Source of the DNA: a virus
Virus record (IMG/VR): IMGVR_UViG_3300023174_000140
Coordinates: 1 to 64,000 of that record
DNA: 64,000 nt
Reading direction: 5' to 3' (one strand)
The notes under the pieces were generated by a model, which saw only the letters and a list, made by a program, of their open reading frames with translations, had not been told where the DNA came from and ran no database searches. Below, one piece after another: positions 36,448 to 44,135 of the stretch; position 1 is the first letter of the stretch, and every line of letters starts with the position of its first letter. A program made the translations under genes and the position numbers.

Positions 36448-36828
36448 ATGCCAAATGAAGGGCTTATCTTTCCAAAGTTAAACGAAAGACAAAAAGATCT
36501 TTATTTAAAGATAGTTACTAATCTACAAACCTATGGATATTTTGATAGAGGTATTGGTTCTAATGGAATTCAATATTTAAGTGCAGAACAAAATCCTTTC
36601 AAAGAGCAAAGTCTTGAATGTGAGTATTGTGCTTTTTATTACCTTGAAAGCGATAAGCCAAGATGTGAATTAATTCAAGGTGATATAGATAATGAAGGAT
36701 GGTGCAAATTTTGGATAATTTCTGATGAAGATATAAAGAAAGAATCTCAAGCAGCTTTTAAGGTTCTAAATAAAAAGAATAAAACTTTTGAAGCGACATA
36801 TAGATTGGATGATAAACAAATTAAATAA
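36448..36828 (+). CDS. small protein with HiPIP-like Cys pattern (126 aa)
   Basis: The C-terminal half has CEYCAFYY, RCELIQGDIDNEGWCKFWII, four cysteines arranged as in phage proteins described as high-potential iron-sulfur-like. N-terminus is helical. A metal or Fe-S site is inferred; not proven. Confidence 0.5.
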   Translation: MPNEGLIFPKLNERQKDLYLKIVTNLQTYGYFDRGIGSNGIQYLSAEQNPFKEQSLECEYCAFYYLESDKPRCELIQGDIDNEGWCKFWIISDEDIKKESQAAFKVLNKKNKTFEATYRLDDKQIK

Positions 36829-37339
36829 ACTTTGTAACTGGAAATCGAAAACATTACTAGTTGGACTCATATTAATCGTATCTTGGATCGCTTGCTTAAA
36901 AATTGGTTTTGAACTTAAAAAACATTATTCAATAACAAATCTTCCAAATTCTTGCTTCATTGATTCAATGATATATGCCTCTAGATGTAATCTTCTTTTA
37001 ATAAGTAGTTCTGATACTTGGAATAGTGTTTATGGTTTTACATTTGGTTATAAAGATGACAAAGAAGCTATACTTGGTCATGCAGTTTGCGTTTTTGAGT
37101 ATAATAATAACTTATGGATGTACGATCCTAATTGGGGCACATCTCCTGTATGCAAAATTGGAGATAGAAAAAGATACAAAGAAAAAATAAGATTGTATAT
37201 AAACAAAACTTACCCTATAATAGTAATAGAGGATTTTATGTTAAATGATTGGACATATGTTCAAAAAACAAAGAAAAATAAAATGAACAAAACTTATAAA
37301 GAGGTGTCTATACATTTAGATGAAGACAAAAAGGAGTAA
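36809..37339 (+). CDS. membrane-anchored cysteine peptidase-like protein (176 aa)
   Basis: One transmembrane helix at residues 14-33, then SCFIDSMIYA (Cys49), GHAVCVFEY (His91) and YDPNWGT (Asp106): a Cys-His-Asp order like bacterial papain/transglutaminase folds. The catalytic part would face the periplasm. Second such protein in the late region. Start chosen at ATG 36809; the upstream TTG is less likely. Confidence 0.45.
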   Translation: MINKLNKLCNWKSKTLLVGLILIVSWIACLKIGFELKKHYSITNLPNSCFIDSMIYASRCNLLLISSSDTWNSVYGFTFGYKDDKEAILGHAVCVFEYNNNLWMYDPNWGTSPVCKIGDRKRYKEKIRLYINKTYPIIVIEDFMLNDWTYVQKTKKNKMNKTYKEVSIHLDEDKKE

Positions 37340-37348
37340 ACTAATAAT

Positions 37349-39376
37349 ATGAAAATAAACCTACTAAAAAGGTTACTAAAAAACACAGCCGCAAAATTAA
37401 TTGCGGCTTTTTTAATGTCTGGAGCTGTTCAAGAATCTCAAGCAGTAAATTTCTTATGGAATAATACTGGCACACAATGGACATCTCCAACTAGCTGGAC
37501 AAATAACGCTCAACCAACCTCTACCACTACAACTGGTACAGATGTTGTTCAGTTTAGTAACTATGGTGCAAATTTTAATACTGTAGATTTAACTTCTACA
37601 AGAACAGCTCAAAAACTTGAGTTTTTTAGTGGAGCAAATGCTTATACATTTACAACTGCAAGCAGTAAGCTACTTGAAACAGCATCTGGCGGAATCACTA
37701 ACGCTTCATCATCTATACAAACTTTTAATTTACGAGTTAATAATAGCGGTGGCAATTATACTTGGTTTACAGCTAGTGGAGGAGGTCTTACGTTTAATCA
37801 ACAAGTAGGATTAACCACAGATGCGTCTAGTACTTCTAGGACTCTTACTCTTGCTGGAGATGGTGCATATATATTTAATAATAACCTTATAAACAATGGT
37901 ACAAGTTTAGCTCCTGCTGCTAAAGTAATTTATACAGGTAATGGCAGTATTACATTTAATGGTACAAACGTAATTGGAGGTTCTGGTGGAGGTGGTTTTG
38001 ATATAACAGGAAGTGGCACTGTTAATGTAAATGGTGGAACTGGTGTTGGACAAGGATTGGTAACATTAGGTGGAGCAAGTGGAACAACAAATGTACCTAT
38101 ATTAAAAATTAATACTGCAAATGGTTTATCTACTCTTAGCAGCTTGAAGGGATCAACTAGTTTATCTACAATGGGAACGCTAGATTTGCTAGGATCAAAT
38201 CCTGATGCTGTTACTACTTTTATCATGAATCAGTATCAAGGCAATAATATGAATTTTACAAATCATGGCGGAGGTAAAACATTGCTTCAATTTACTAATT
38301 CTGCTAATACATTAACTGTATCTACTGGTAATAGTGGTGGCAGAAGGATGTTCAACAATAGTACAAACTTACTAGTGCAATTTGATGGTACATTAGATGT
38401 TGGATCTACTACAGCAGATTATAATGTTGTTGGAGGTATTGGAGATTTCTTATTTAAAGGATCTTTGCTTAATACTGGTTCTGCAATCAGAGGGCTTACA
38501 AAAACAGGATTAGGAACAGTAACTCTAGAAGGAGTTAATTCTTATAATGGAGATACAACAGTACAAGAAGGAAAATTACTAGTTAATACAACTGGTTCTA
38601 TATTATCAAGTTCTGCTATAGTTTCTGGAGGAACTCTTCAAGTCAAAGGAGTTGCAGGTGGAGTAACTCTAAATAGCGGAAATTTACTTGTAGATAATGG
38701 TGGTACAGTTGGATCTACAACAGTTGGAGGTGGTACTCTATTAGTTTCTGGTACAGCTGGAACAACTATAGTTAATGCTGGAACAGCTACAGTAAATTTA
38801 GGTGGCACTATTGGAAGTACCACAATTAATGGAAGTTTACTTTCCGTAAATGGACGCGCAGGAGATGTTATAGTAAATACAGGAGGTACATTAGGTGGCT
38901 CTGGTAGTGTGCAAGGCTTGACTTTAAATGGTGGTATTGTGGCCCCTGGCAATAGCCCTGGTCTGCTTACTGCTTATGATTTAAATGGAAGCAACGGAAC
39001 ATTTGCATTCCAAATAGGCGCGCCCACTACTAGAGGAGTCACCTACGACGCTATCAATGTTACTAATTTATTAACTTTTGGATCAAATTCAAATTTTACA
39101 TTTGAAGTATTAGATACTTATAATTTCTCTAGTGGAGATTCATATGATCTATTTAACTTTGGAAGTATTGATGCTACAAATTTTGATATAACAAAACTAG
39201 ATATTGCATTACCAACTTTAAATTCAACTGATCTAAGTTGGAATACTAGTTCATTTACAACGGATGGAATAGTTAGCGTTGTTGCTAATGTTCCAGAACC
39301 ATCTGCGATACAATTATTTGGAATTGGTTTGATTTCTCTACTTGCTTGTCGTAGAATATCTAAAAGAAATGGATAA
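37349..39376 (+). CDS. PEP-CTERM surface protein with autotransporter-type repeats
   Basis: A signal peptide (KRLLK, then LIAAFLMSGAVQ) starts the protein. The body is Gly/Thr/Asn-rich beta solenoid; GLTKTGLGTVTLEGVNSYNG and TTVQEGKLLVN match the autotransporter-associated beta-strand repeat. Near the end NGGIVAPGNSPG is also typical. The C-terminus VPEPSAIQLFGIGLISLLA, then CRRISKRNG, is a textbook PEP-CTERM sorting tail: PEP motif, membrane helix, basic end. In bacteria exosortase cleaves such tails during export. No exosortase is seen here, so the host's would be used. An SD (AAGGAG) precedes the ATG. It could be a horizontally acquired host gene or a phage-made cell-surface protein. Confidence 0.88.
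   Translation: MKINLLKRLLKNTAAKLIAAFLMSGAVQESQAVNFLWNNTGTQWTSPTSWTNNAQPTSTTTTGTDVVQFSNYGANFNTVDLTSTRTAQKLEFFSGANAYTFTTASSKLLETASGGITNASSSIQTFNLRVNNSGGNYTWFTASGGGLTFNQQVGLTTDASSTSRTLTLAGDGAYIFNNNLINNGTSLAPAAKVIYTGNGSITFNGTNVIGGSGGGGFDITGSGTVNVNGGTGVGQGLVTLGGASGTTNVPILKINTANGLSTLSSLKGSTSLSTMGTLDLLGSNPDAVTTFIMNQYQGNNMNFTNHGGGKTLLQFTNSANTLTVSTGNSGGRRMFNNSTNLLVQFDGTLDVGSTTADYNVVGGIGDFLFKGSLLNTGSAIRGLTKTGLGTVTLEGVNSYNGDTTVQEGKLLVNTTGSILSSSAIVSGGTLQVKGVAGGVTLNSGNLLVDNGGTVGSTTVGGGTLLVSGTAGTTIVNAGTATVNLGGTIGSTTINGSLLSVNGRAGDVIVNTGGTLGGSGSVQGLTLNGGIVAPGNSPGLLTAYDLNGSNGTFAFQIGAPTTRGVTYDAINVTNLLTFGSNSNFTFEVLDTYNFSSGDSYDLFNFGSIDATNFDITKLDIALPTLNSTDLSWNTSSFTTDGIVSVVANVPEPSAIQLFGIGLISLLACRRISKRNG
37388..37413 (+). 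terminator. intrinsic terminator inside the PEP-CTERM gene
   Basis: GCCGCAA and TTGCGGC form a perfect 7-bp stem over an AATTAA loop, followed by six T. It lies within the signal-peptide codons, 40 bases after the ATG. Confidence 0.75.
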
Positions 39377-39638
39377 TCAATTGAGAAATATATTATTGAA
39401 TAATTATGAAAAGAGTCTTCCATCCAAAAGGGATACAGAAGACTTTATAAGTAATTTTCGTCAATATAGAATTAAAAAGAAAGCACAAGAAAAAACGCAT
39501 TATGGATTAGTTTTTGCTTGCATTTTAGTATTAACTATGATAGGATCAATTGTGGCCAAACAAACTAAAAATAATTTAGATATACAAACCGCAGCTGGAT
39601 TAGAAAAATGCAATACGCAACTCATGGAAAAAAAGTAG
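39369..39638 (+). CDS. single-span membrane protein (89 aa)
   Basis: Start at ATG 39369 overlaps the PEP-CTERM stop by 8 bases. Basic cytoplasmic N-terminus with QLRNILLNNYEKSLPSKRDTE-like helix, membrane helix at 45-63, polar tail. May work with the PEP-CTERM protein; unproven. Confidence 0.5.
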   Translation: MDNQLRNILLNNYEKSLPSKRDTEDFISNFRQYRIKKKAQEKTHYGLVFACILVLTMIGSIVAKQTKNNLDIQTAAGLEKCNTQLMEKK

Positions 39639-39826
39639 TCTTTGAAGGAGATGTCAAAGAAGTATCTAATTGGGTAAATAAAAACGTTGGAGATCATCAA
39701 ACAGTATCACTAAAAGAATATTTTCAAGATGATATTTTTGGGGTATATAAAAATGGCGAAGAAAATTATAGATACTATTATCAATGTTTGGGCCATGGAA
39801 GATATTCAATTTTCATAATACAATGA
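39608..39826 (+). CDS. hypothetical protein (72 aa)
   Basis: Overlaps the previous gene by 31 bases; alpha/beta pattern ending in aromatic strands (YRYYYQCLGHGRYSIFII). Not recognised. Confidence 0.5.
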   Translation: MQYATHGKKVVFEGDVKEVSNWVNKNVGDHQTVSLKEYFQDDIFGVYKNGEENYRYYYQCLGHGRYSIFIIQ

Positions 39827-40137
39827 AATCTTTTATTAGATTAGAGATGTTGTTTTATTTTATGCTATTTCCAATAGGTGCTGTTTGTGCATTTTTCTAT
39901 ACAAAAAATGTTGGACCTATAAAGCAATATAATCTTGGTCTTGATTTTGAATATGTGCCAGTTGATGAAGGCTCATCTTTTATATGTAGAGCAGAACCAA
40001 TAGGCGAAAATAGTCAACCTTGGATATTAAGCTTGCAACCAAAACCAAAACCAGTTATAGACACAAATGAACATTATATATGCATAGGCTATATGAGAAA
40101 AAGAATAAGATTAAAACCAAATTTATGCACAAATTAA
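39823..40137 (+). CDS. membrane-anchored protein (104 aa)
   Basis: ATGA overlap fixes the start. Hydrophobic helix 8-27, then a likely periplasmic domain with three cysteines and a basic tail. Confidence 0.5.
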   Translation: MKSFIRLEMLFYFMLFPIGAVCAFFYTKNVGPIKQYNLGLDFEYVPVDEGSSFICRAEPIGENSQPWILSLQPKPKPVIDTNEHYICIGYMRKRIRLKPNLCTN

Positions 40138-40574
40138 TATATATACTATTAGTCACAATTTTAATTCAAACTTCTTATGCCGAGGATAAAATCAAAATAT
40201 CAATCAACAAAGATAAAAATGGCAAGATAACCTTAATTAGTTCTGGACATTCAGTTCCAATATCTTTTGATATTATGGGCAAAAGTTATGATGTTCCAGC
40301 TGGTGGTGGATCAGTAGAAGTTGAATCAAAAGAATTAGATAATAAAAAAGAACAAGTGCCAAAAGAGGAAAAGAAAGATGAAGCATCAAATTTAGCAAAA
40401 GAAGAGACTGCCGCGAATAATGATCAAGCTCAAAAGATGAAAGACTTCAATCAAAACCAAGAACAACAACAGCAAACTCAAAAACTTCAACAAGCTATAC
40501 AACAACAGCAAAATGAAAAGAATGTTCCACCAGTAAATTCAAATCCAAACCCTAAAGAAGCAACTCCTATTTAA
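40125..40574 (+). CDS. secreted protein with Gln-rich coiled coil (149 aa)
   Basis: Signal peptide (LIYILLVTILIQTSYAED) with cleavage likely after TSYA. Mature: a beta domain (KISINKDKNGKITLIS), then charged and Gln-rich coiled coil, then Pro-rich end. Periplasmic; could be a spanin-like or surface protein. Overlaps the previous gene. Confidence 0.5.
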   Translation: MHKLIYILLVTILIQTSYAEDKIKISINKDKNGKITLISSGHSVPISFDIMGKSYDVPAGGGSVEVESKELDNKKEQVPKEEKKDEASNLAKEETAANNDQAQKMKDFNQNQEQQQQTQKLQQAIQQQQNEKNVPPVNSNPNPKEATPI

Positions 40575-40578
40575 TATG

Positions 40579-40585
40579 GTGTAAG
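40579..40585 (+). promoter_or_regulatory. late GTGTAAG box
   Basis: 7 bases to the ATG at 40593; last base of the box differs. Confidence 0.6.
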
Positions 40586-40592
40586 CCCATAT

Positions 40593-40859
40593 ATGGTAAT
40601 TAAAATTAAGAACTGGTGGAAAGATTTAAAATCTTATGATAGGTTTTTCTTTATCTCATTCGTTCCTGCAATGCTTTTCACACTTTGGGGGCTAAGTGAC
40701 CTTTATATTAATTACTTTGATTTATTAAGTAGAGAAGATCACCTTCAATTCTTTCTTAGGATATTCTTTCCAATATCAGTAGCTACTTTAATAACAGTAT
40801 TAGAGCGCAATAAGAGACAAAAACTAATAAAAGATATAAAAAACTATTTAAAACAGTAG
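40593..40859 (+). CDS. two-span membrane protein, possible holin (88 aa)
   Basis: Membrane helices at about 17-38 and 53-70, basic tail (KRNKRQKLIKDIKNYLK). Size and charge fit a holin, but lysis genes lie elsewhere, so this is weak. Confidence 0.45.
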   Translation: MVIKIKNWWKDLKSYDRFFFISFVPAMLFTLWGLSDLYINYFDLLSREDHLQFFLRIFFPISVATLITVLERNKRQKLIKDIKNYLKQ

Positions 40860-40865
40860 TGTAAT
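40859..40865 (+). promoter_or_regulatory. late GTGTAAT box
   Basis: 7 bases to the ATG at 40873. Confidence 0.7.
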
Positions 40866-40872
40866 CTACTTT

Positions 40873-42180
40873 ATGGCTTTTACAGTTAAAAAACAAGGAA
40901 AGTTAAATTTTAAAAAAAATAAAACTTTTAAGATTCTAAGAACAGCAGAGTCATTTCTTCCATCAAGTTTAGGTGGATTAGCTCTTTGGTTAAAAGCGGA
41001 TACTGGGATTACATTACAAACTTATATATCTCAAGTTGTTCTAACTTGCACTGGAGGACTTTCAAGTTTTTCTGGAACATACATAGCCAATGGATTCCCA
41101 GATGCTGGTAATAACTATTCTTTGAGTTGCCCTGCAAATGGTAAATCAATAACTTGTGAAGAAGGAAGATTCTATCTTGACCAAAATTCTAATGTGGATT
41201 CTTATGATTGCATTAATTGGAATTTAAATAATCAGATTACAGTTGGTATACATATTAATGGTGGAGATATTCCTGAGGAATTAGGGGGTAATTATTATCT
41301 AAATGAAAGGTCTGCAGGATATTCAGATATGATTAATGGTAGTGGGGGAAATATACAAGGAAGCCTTGGAAATTGGAGTTTATACGATACAGCTACATTT
41401 ACTCTTCAATACTCTAACTCATCTACTTATGGAGATGGACAATGGACAAACGAAGCTGGAGGTGGAGAGCTCTATGGATCGTCAGTTATATTAGATCCAG
41501 ATGGTACGATATCTGGTACTGTTACAAGATCTATTAACTATGGATATCAAACTGTAATTGAATGGGCAGATCAAAGTGGAAATGATAACAATATGATTGC
41601 AGATTCTGGATCTGAACCCACATTTATTAGCAGTGAATTAAATGGGAAACCAGTTATAGATTTTGCAACAAACAAGTATTTAACCGCATCATTTTCCTCA
41701 ACCAATTTTACACAGGAAACTGTATTTGTTGTATTTAAGTTTGTTTCGGAAAATTTAAGTACTTATGCAAGGCCATTCTCGCAAAGTAATATAGACTACA
41801 ATGATTACCAAACACCAGGAAACCTTTTGCCACTTATGCGGAAAGATGGGACAGATGATATGTGGTGTTATAGTCCTCAAGATGATACATTTCTAGCTAG
41901 TCTTCCAACATCTAACAATACTTGGTATATTTCAACAACAAAAACAAATGGAAGTAATGGTTCTTTTTTGCTTAACGGAAGTAATGAGCAATCGTTTTCA
42001 GCAGAATTCAATGCAGATATTACAAATATGAGAATTGGTGGATCTATATTTGAAGGTGGATCTTTCAACGACCCATTCAATTCTAAAATAGCCGAAGTAA
42101 TTGTTTACAATAGAGATTTAACAACCCAAGAACGCCAGCAAGTTGAAGCTTATTTAAACCAAAAATATCAAATTTATTAA
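40873..42180 (+). CDS. LamG-like (concanavalin fold) virion protein (435 aa)
   Basis: LGGLALWLKADTGITLQTY near residue 40 and IEWADQSGNDNNMIA, FISSELNGKPVIDFA, FTQETVFVVFKF, then FNSKIAEVIVYNRDLTTQERQQVEAYLN at the end are typical of LamG-like lectin domains in surface and tail proteins. A beta-rich insert (about 55-215) splits the domain. Likely a fibre or receptor-binding protein that contacts host sugars. Confidence 0.65.
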   Translation: MAFTVKKQGKLNFKKNKTFKILRTAESFLPSSLGGLALWLKADTGITLQTYISQVVLTCTGGLSSFSGTYIANGFPDAGNNYSLSCPANGKSITCEEGRFYLDQNSNVDSYDCINWNLNNQITVGIHINGGDIPEELGGNYYLNERSAGYSDMINGSGGNIQGSLGNWSLYDTATFTLQYSNSSTYGDGQWTNEAGGGELYGSSVILDPDGTISGTVTRSINYGYQTVIEWADQSGNDNNMIADSGSEPTFISSELNGKPVIDFATNKYLTASFSSTNFTQETVFVVFKFVSENLSTYARPFSQSNIDYNDYQTPGNLLPLMRKDGTDDMWCYSPQDDTFLASLPTSNNTWYISTTKTNGSNGSFLLNGSNEQSFSAEFNADITNMRIGGSIFEGGSFNDPFNSKIAEVIVYNRDLTTQERQQVEAYLNQKYQIY

Positions 42181-42182
42181 TA

Positions 42183-42257
42183 TTACTTAACTCTCTCTAC
42201 TAAATACCATATATAAATTAACACAGCAAAGCAAACTAAAGTAGTAGAAATAATCAT
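42183..42257 (-). CDS. 24-residue membrane micro-protein, minus strand
   Basis: Hydrophobic helix (TTLVCFAVLIYIWYLV) with a basic end, in a gap between late genes. A GTGTAAG box lies exactly 7 bases upstream of its ATG on the minus strand. Confidence 0.45.
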   Translation of the reverse strand: MIISTTLVCFAVLIYIWYLVERVK

Positions 42258-42264
42258 ATATATT

Positions 42265-42271
42265 CTTACAC
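42265..42271 (-). promoter_or_regulatory. late-type box, minus strand
   Basis: GTGTAAG on the minus strand, 7 bases before the ATG of the 24-aa membrane peptide. Confidence 0.5.
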
Positions 42272-42286
42272 TAGTATTAAAAACAT

Positions 42287-42293
42287 GTGTAAT
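42287..42293 (+). promoter_or_regulatory. late GTGTAAT box
   Basis: 7 bases to the ATG at 42301. Confidence 0.7.
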
Positions 42294-42300
42294 AACATAC

Positions 42301-42966
42301 ATGCCGATTCCCCAGCCCAAGGATAACGAAAAACAAAACGACTACATGGATCGTTGCATGCACAAAGTTAATAAAGATAATCCTAAAATGGAAAATAAGC
42401 AACAAGTCGCAATTTGCTTAAATACTTATAACAACCCAAAGAAGAAAAGCAAAGCAAACGAAATTGAAGTAGACATGAGTGAAGATATCAAAAACTTGAA
42501 TAAACAACAAGAAGTAAAGGTTGAAGCGCCAACAGCACCAGAAGTTAAGGCTCAAGATATTACTGATATCCCAGATGATCAAAACACTGAGTCCTTAGAT
42601 GGAGAAAAAATTCAAACAGCAATGCTTCAAATGCAAAAACAATATCAAATTTTTCATTGGCAAACAACTTCATTCTCACAACATAAAAGTTTTGGAAAAA
42701 TTTACGAGAGCTTAGATGAAAGCATAGATACTTTTATTGAAACATACATGGGTAAATATGGCAGAGTAATCGCCGCTTCTAAGTTTAATCTTGAAATGTC
42801 AAATTATTCTGATTTGAATTTTAGTACCGCAACAGATTCATATATTGAATTTTTGATTGGATTAAATGATATGTTTGATGAAACTCGAGATTCAGATTTA
42901 TTAAATACACGAGATGAGATACTTGGCAGTTTAAATAGATTAAAATATCTATTGACATTAAACTAA
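42301..42966 (+). CDS. DUF5856-like four-helix protein with N-terminal module (221 aa)
   Basis: Residues 1-45 (PIPQPKDNEKQNDYMDRCMHK, then QQVAICLNTY) form a small cysteine module I recall from late proteins of other phages. Residues 100-220 are a ferritin/Dps-style helical bundle: MQKQYQIFHWQTTSFSQHK and KIYESLDESIDTFIETYMGK. Phage DUF5856 proteins share this layout. Function unknown; a linker of 50 acidic residues separates the parts. Confidence 0.6.
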   Translation: MPIPQPKDNEKQNDYMDRCMHKVNKDNPKMENKQQVAICLNTYNNPKKKSKANEIEVDMSEDIKNLNKQQEVKVEAPTAPEVKAQDITDIPDDQNTESLDGEKIQTAMLQMQKQYQIFHWQTTSFSQHKSFGKIYESLDESIDTFIETYMGKYGRVIAASKFNLEMSNYSDLNFSTATDSYIEFLIGLNDMFDETRDSDLLNTRDEILGSLNRLKYLLTLN

Positions 42967-42979
42967 AAAATAATATATA
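42952..42979 (+). promoter_or_regulatory. early-type promoter in the late region
   Basis: TTGACA, 16 bases, TATATA; ATG follows at 42998 after an 18-base gap that includes the palindrome CCTAATATATTAGG. Confidence 0.55.
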
Positions 42980-42997
42980 TCACCCTAATATATTAGG

Positions 42998-43669
42998 ATG
43001 CACGAAGTACTAGCAATTTCAGATATTCACCTTGGCGACAAAGATTGTCAAGCTAATAAATTACTTAAAGTCTTAAAAAAAGAAGAAGCAAAAACAATAT
43101 TAATTGTTGGTGATCTTTTTGATCATCATAACTTAAATAGACTTAATAAAACTCATTGGAAAGTATTATCCAAATTAAGAAAATTAAGCAAAAAAAGCAA
43201 AATTATATATTTAATTGGCAATCATTGTTTTCTAAAAGCAGAGTTTATGAGTATTCTTCTTGGTTTTGATTGTAGAGATGAGTATGAATTTGATATAAAA
43301 GATAAGAAATTTATAGCAGTTCATGGTGATATATTTGATATATATTTTAGTAAATACAAAAGCATCACAGAATTTATAATTAAATTATATTATATTATTA
43401 GACACTATACGCCATTTGCGGATAATTTCTTTAAATTATTAAGAAAGAAAACAGAATCATTAGGAGAAAAAACATCTAATATAAAAGAAAATGCTATTAA
43501 ATACTGTAAATTTAATAACAAAGATTCAATTATTTGTGGTCATAGCCATAAACCAGAACATGACTATAATAAATTTGAATATATTAATACTGGAAGTTTT
43601 TGTGAAGAAAAGGCTAGTTATGTTATAATAGATAAGAAAGGTAAAGCAAGTTTAATTTATTTAGATTAA
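42998..43669 (+). CDS. LpxH-like metallophosphoesterase
   Basis: Calcineurin-like phosphoesterase with all five motifs: SDIHLGD (8-14), GDLFDHH (39-44), GNH (74-76), HGD (109-111), GHSH (181-184). The layout and a helical insert (about 117-165) match the LpxH/UDP-2,3-diacylglucosamine diphosphatase-like subgroup, which acts on a lipid A precursor. The phage could alter the host outer membrane, or hydrolyse another phosphodiester. It has an early-type promoter although it sits among late genes. Confidence 0.75.
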   Translation: MHEVLAISDIHLGDKDCQANKLLKVLKKEEAKTILIVGDLFDHHNLNRLNKTHWKVLSKLRKLSKKSKIIYLIGNHCFLKAEFMSILLGFDCRDEYEFDIKDKKFIAVHGDIFDIYFSKYKSITEFIIKLYYIIRHYTPFADNFFKLLRKKTESLGEKTSNIKENAIKYCKFNNKDSIICGHSHKPEHDYNKFEYINTGSFCEEKASYVIIDKKGKASLIYLD

Positions 43670-43684
43670 ATTCAAAATTAGTGG

Positions 43685-43690
43685 TATAAT
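43685..43690 (+). promoter_or_regulatory. extended -10 promoter
   Basis: TGGTATAAT with 7 bases to the ATG at 43698; no clear -35. Confidence 0.5.
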
Positions 43691-43697
43691 ATTGTTA

Positions 43698-44135
43698 ATG
43701 AAAAGATATTGTGCTTCATGCGGATCGCCCACAGAATATACGATTAAAAAACCATTATTTTGTTCAAGTTGTGCTAAACCATTTGATAAACTTGATGAAG
43801 CACCTACAAAACCAGTAGTACAAAAAGTATTAATGCAAAAAAAGACTATATCAAGTAAAAAATATATAGAAGATATAGATGCAGATGTTGACTCAGATAC
43901 TGACACAGATCTTGATATGGAAGATGATGTGGATGTTCCTAATATATCTAAATTAGAAGTAGAAGCTGAAGATGAAACTCCTAAATCTAAAGGAATAAAA
44001 ATAGGCTCACTTATGGGAACAAGTTCTACTCCATCAAAAAGGAGCAAGCAAACAAAAAATAGTAAAACTTCAAAGAAACAAACTCTAGAAGATTTTTCTA
44101 AAGAAGCAGGTACATTAAGAAGATCCAGAAAGTAA
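43698..44135 (+). CDS. zinc-ribbon protein with acidic middle (146 aa)
   Basis: N-terminal zinc ribbon: CASCG (residues 5-9) and CSSCAKPF (about 22-29). Then a long D/E-rich segment and a basic Ser/Lys tail. It ends by a one-base overlap with the sigma-like gene, so it could be its partner, e.g. a late transcription coactivator; this is inference. Confidence 0.55.
   Translation: MKRYCASCGSPTEYTIKKPLFCSSCAKPFDKLDEAPTKPVVQKVLMQKKTISSKKYIEDIDADVDSDTDTDLDMEDDVDVPNISKLEVEAEDETPKSKGIKIGSLMGTSSTPSKRSKQTKNSKTSKKQTLEDFSKEAGTLRRSRK

Noticed and set aside
38638-38952. Minus-strand ORF of 104 aa inside the PEP-CTERM gene
   Set aside because: Proline/valine-rich product is the antisense shadow of Gly/Thr-rich repeats.
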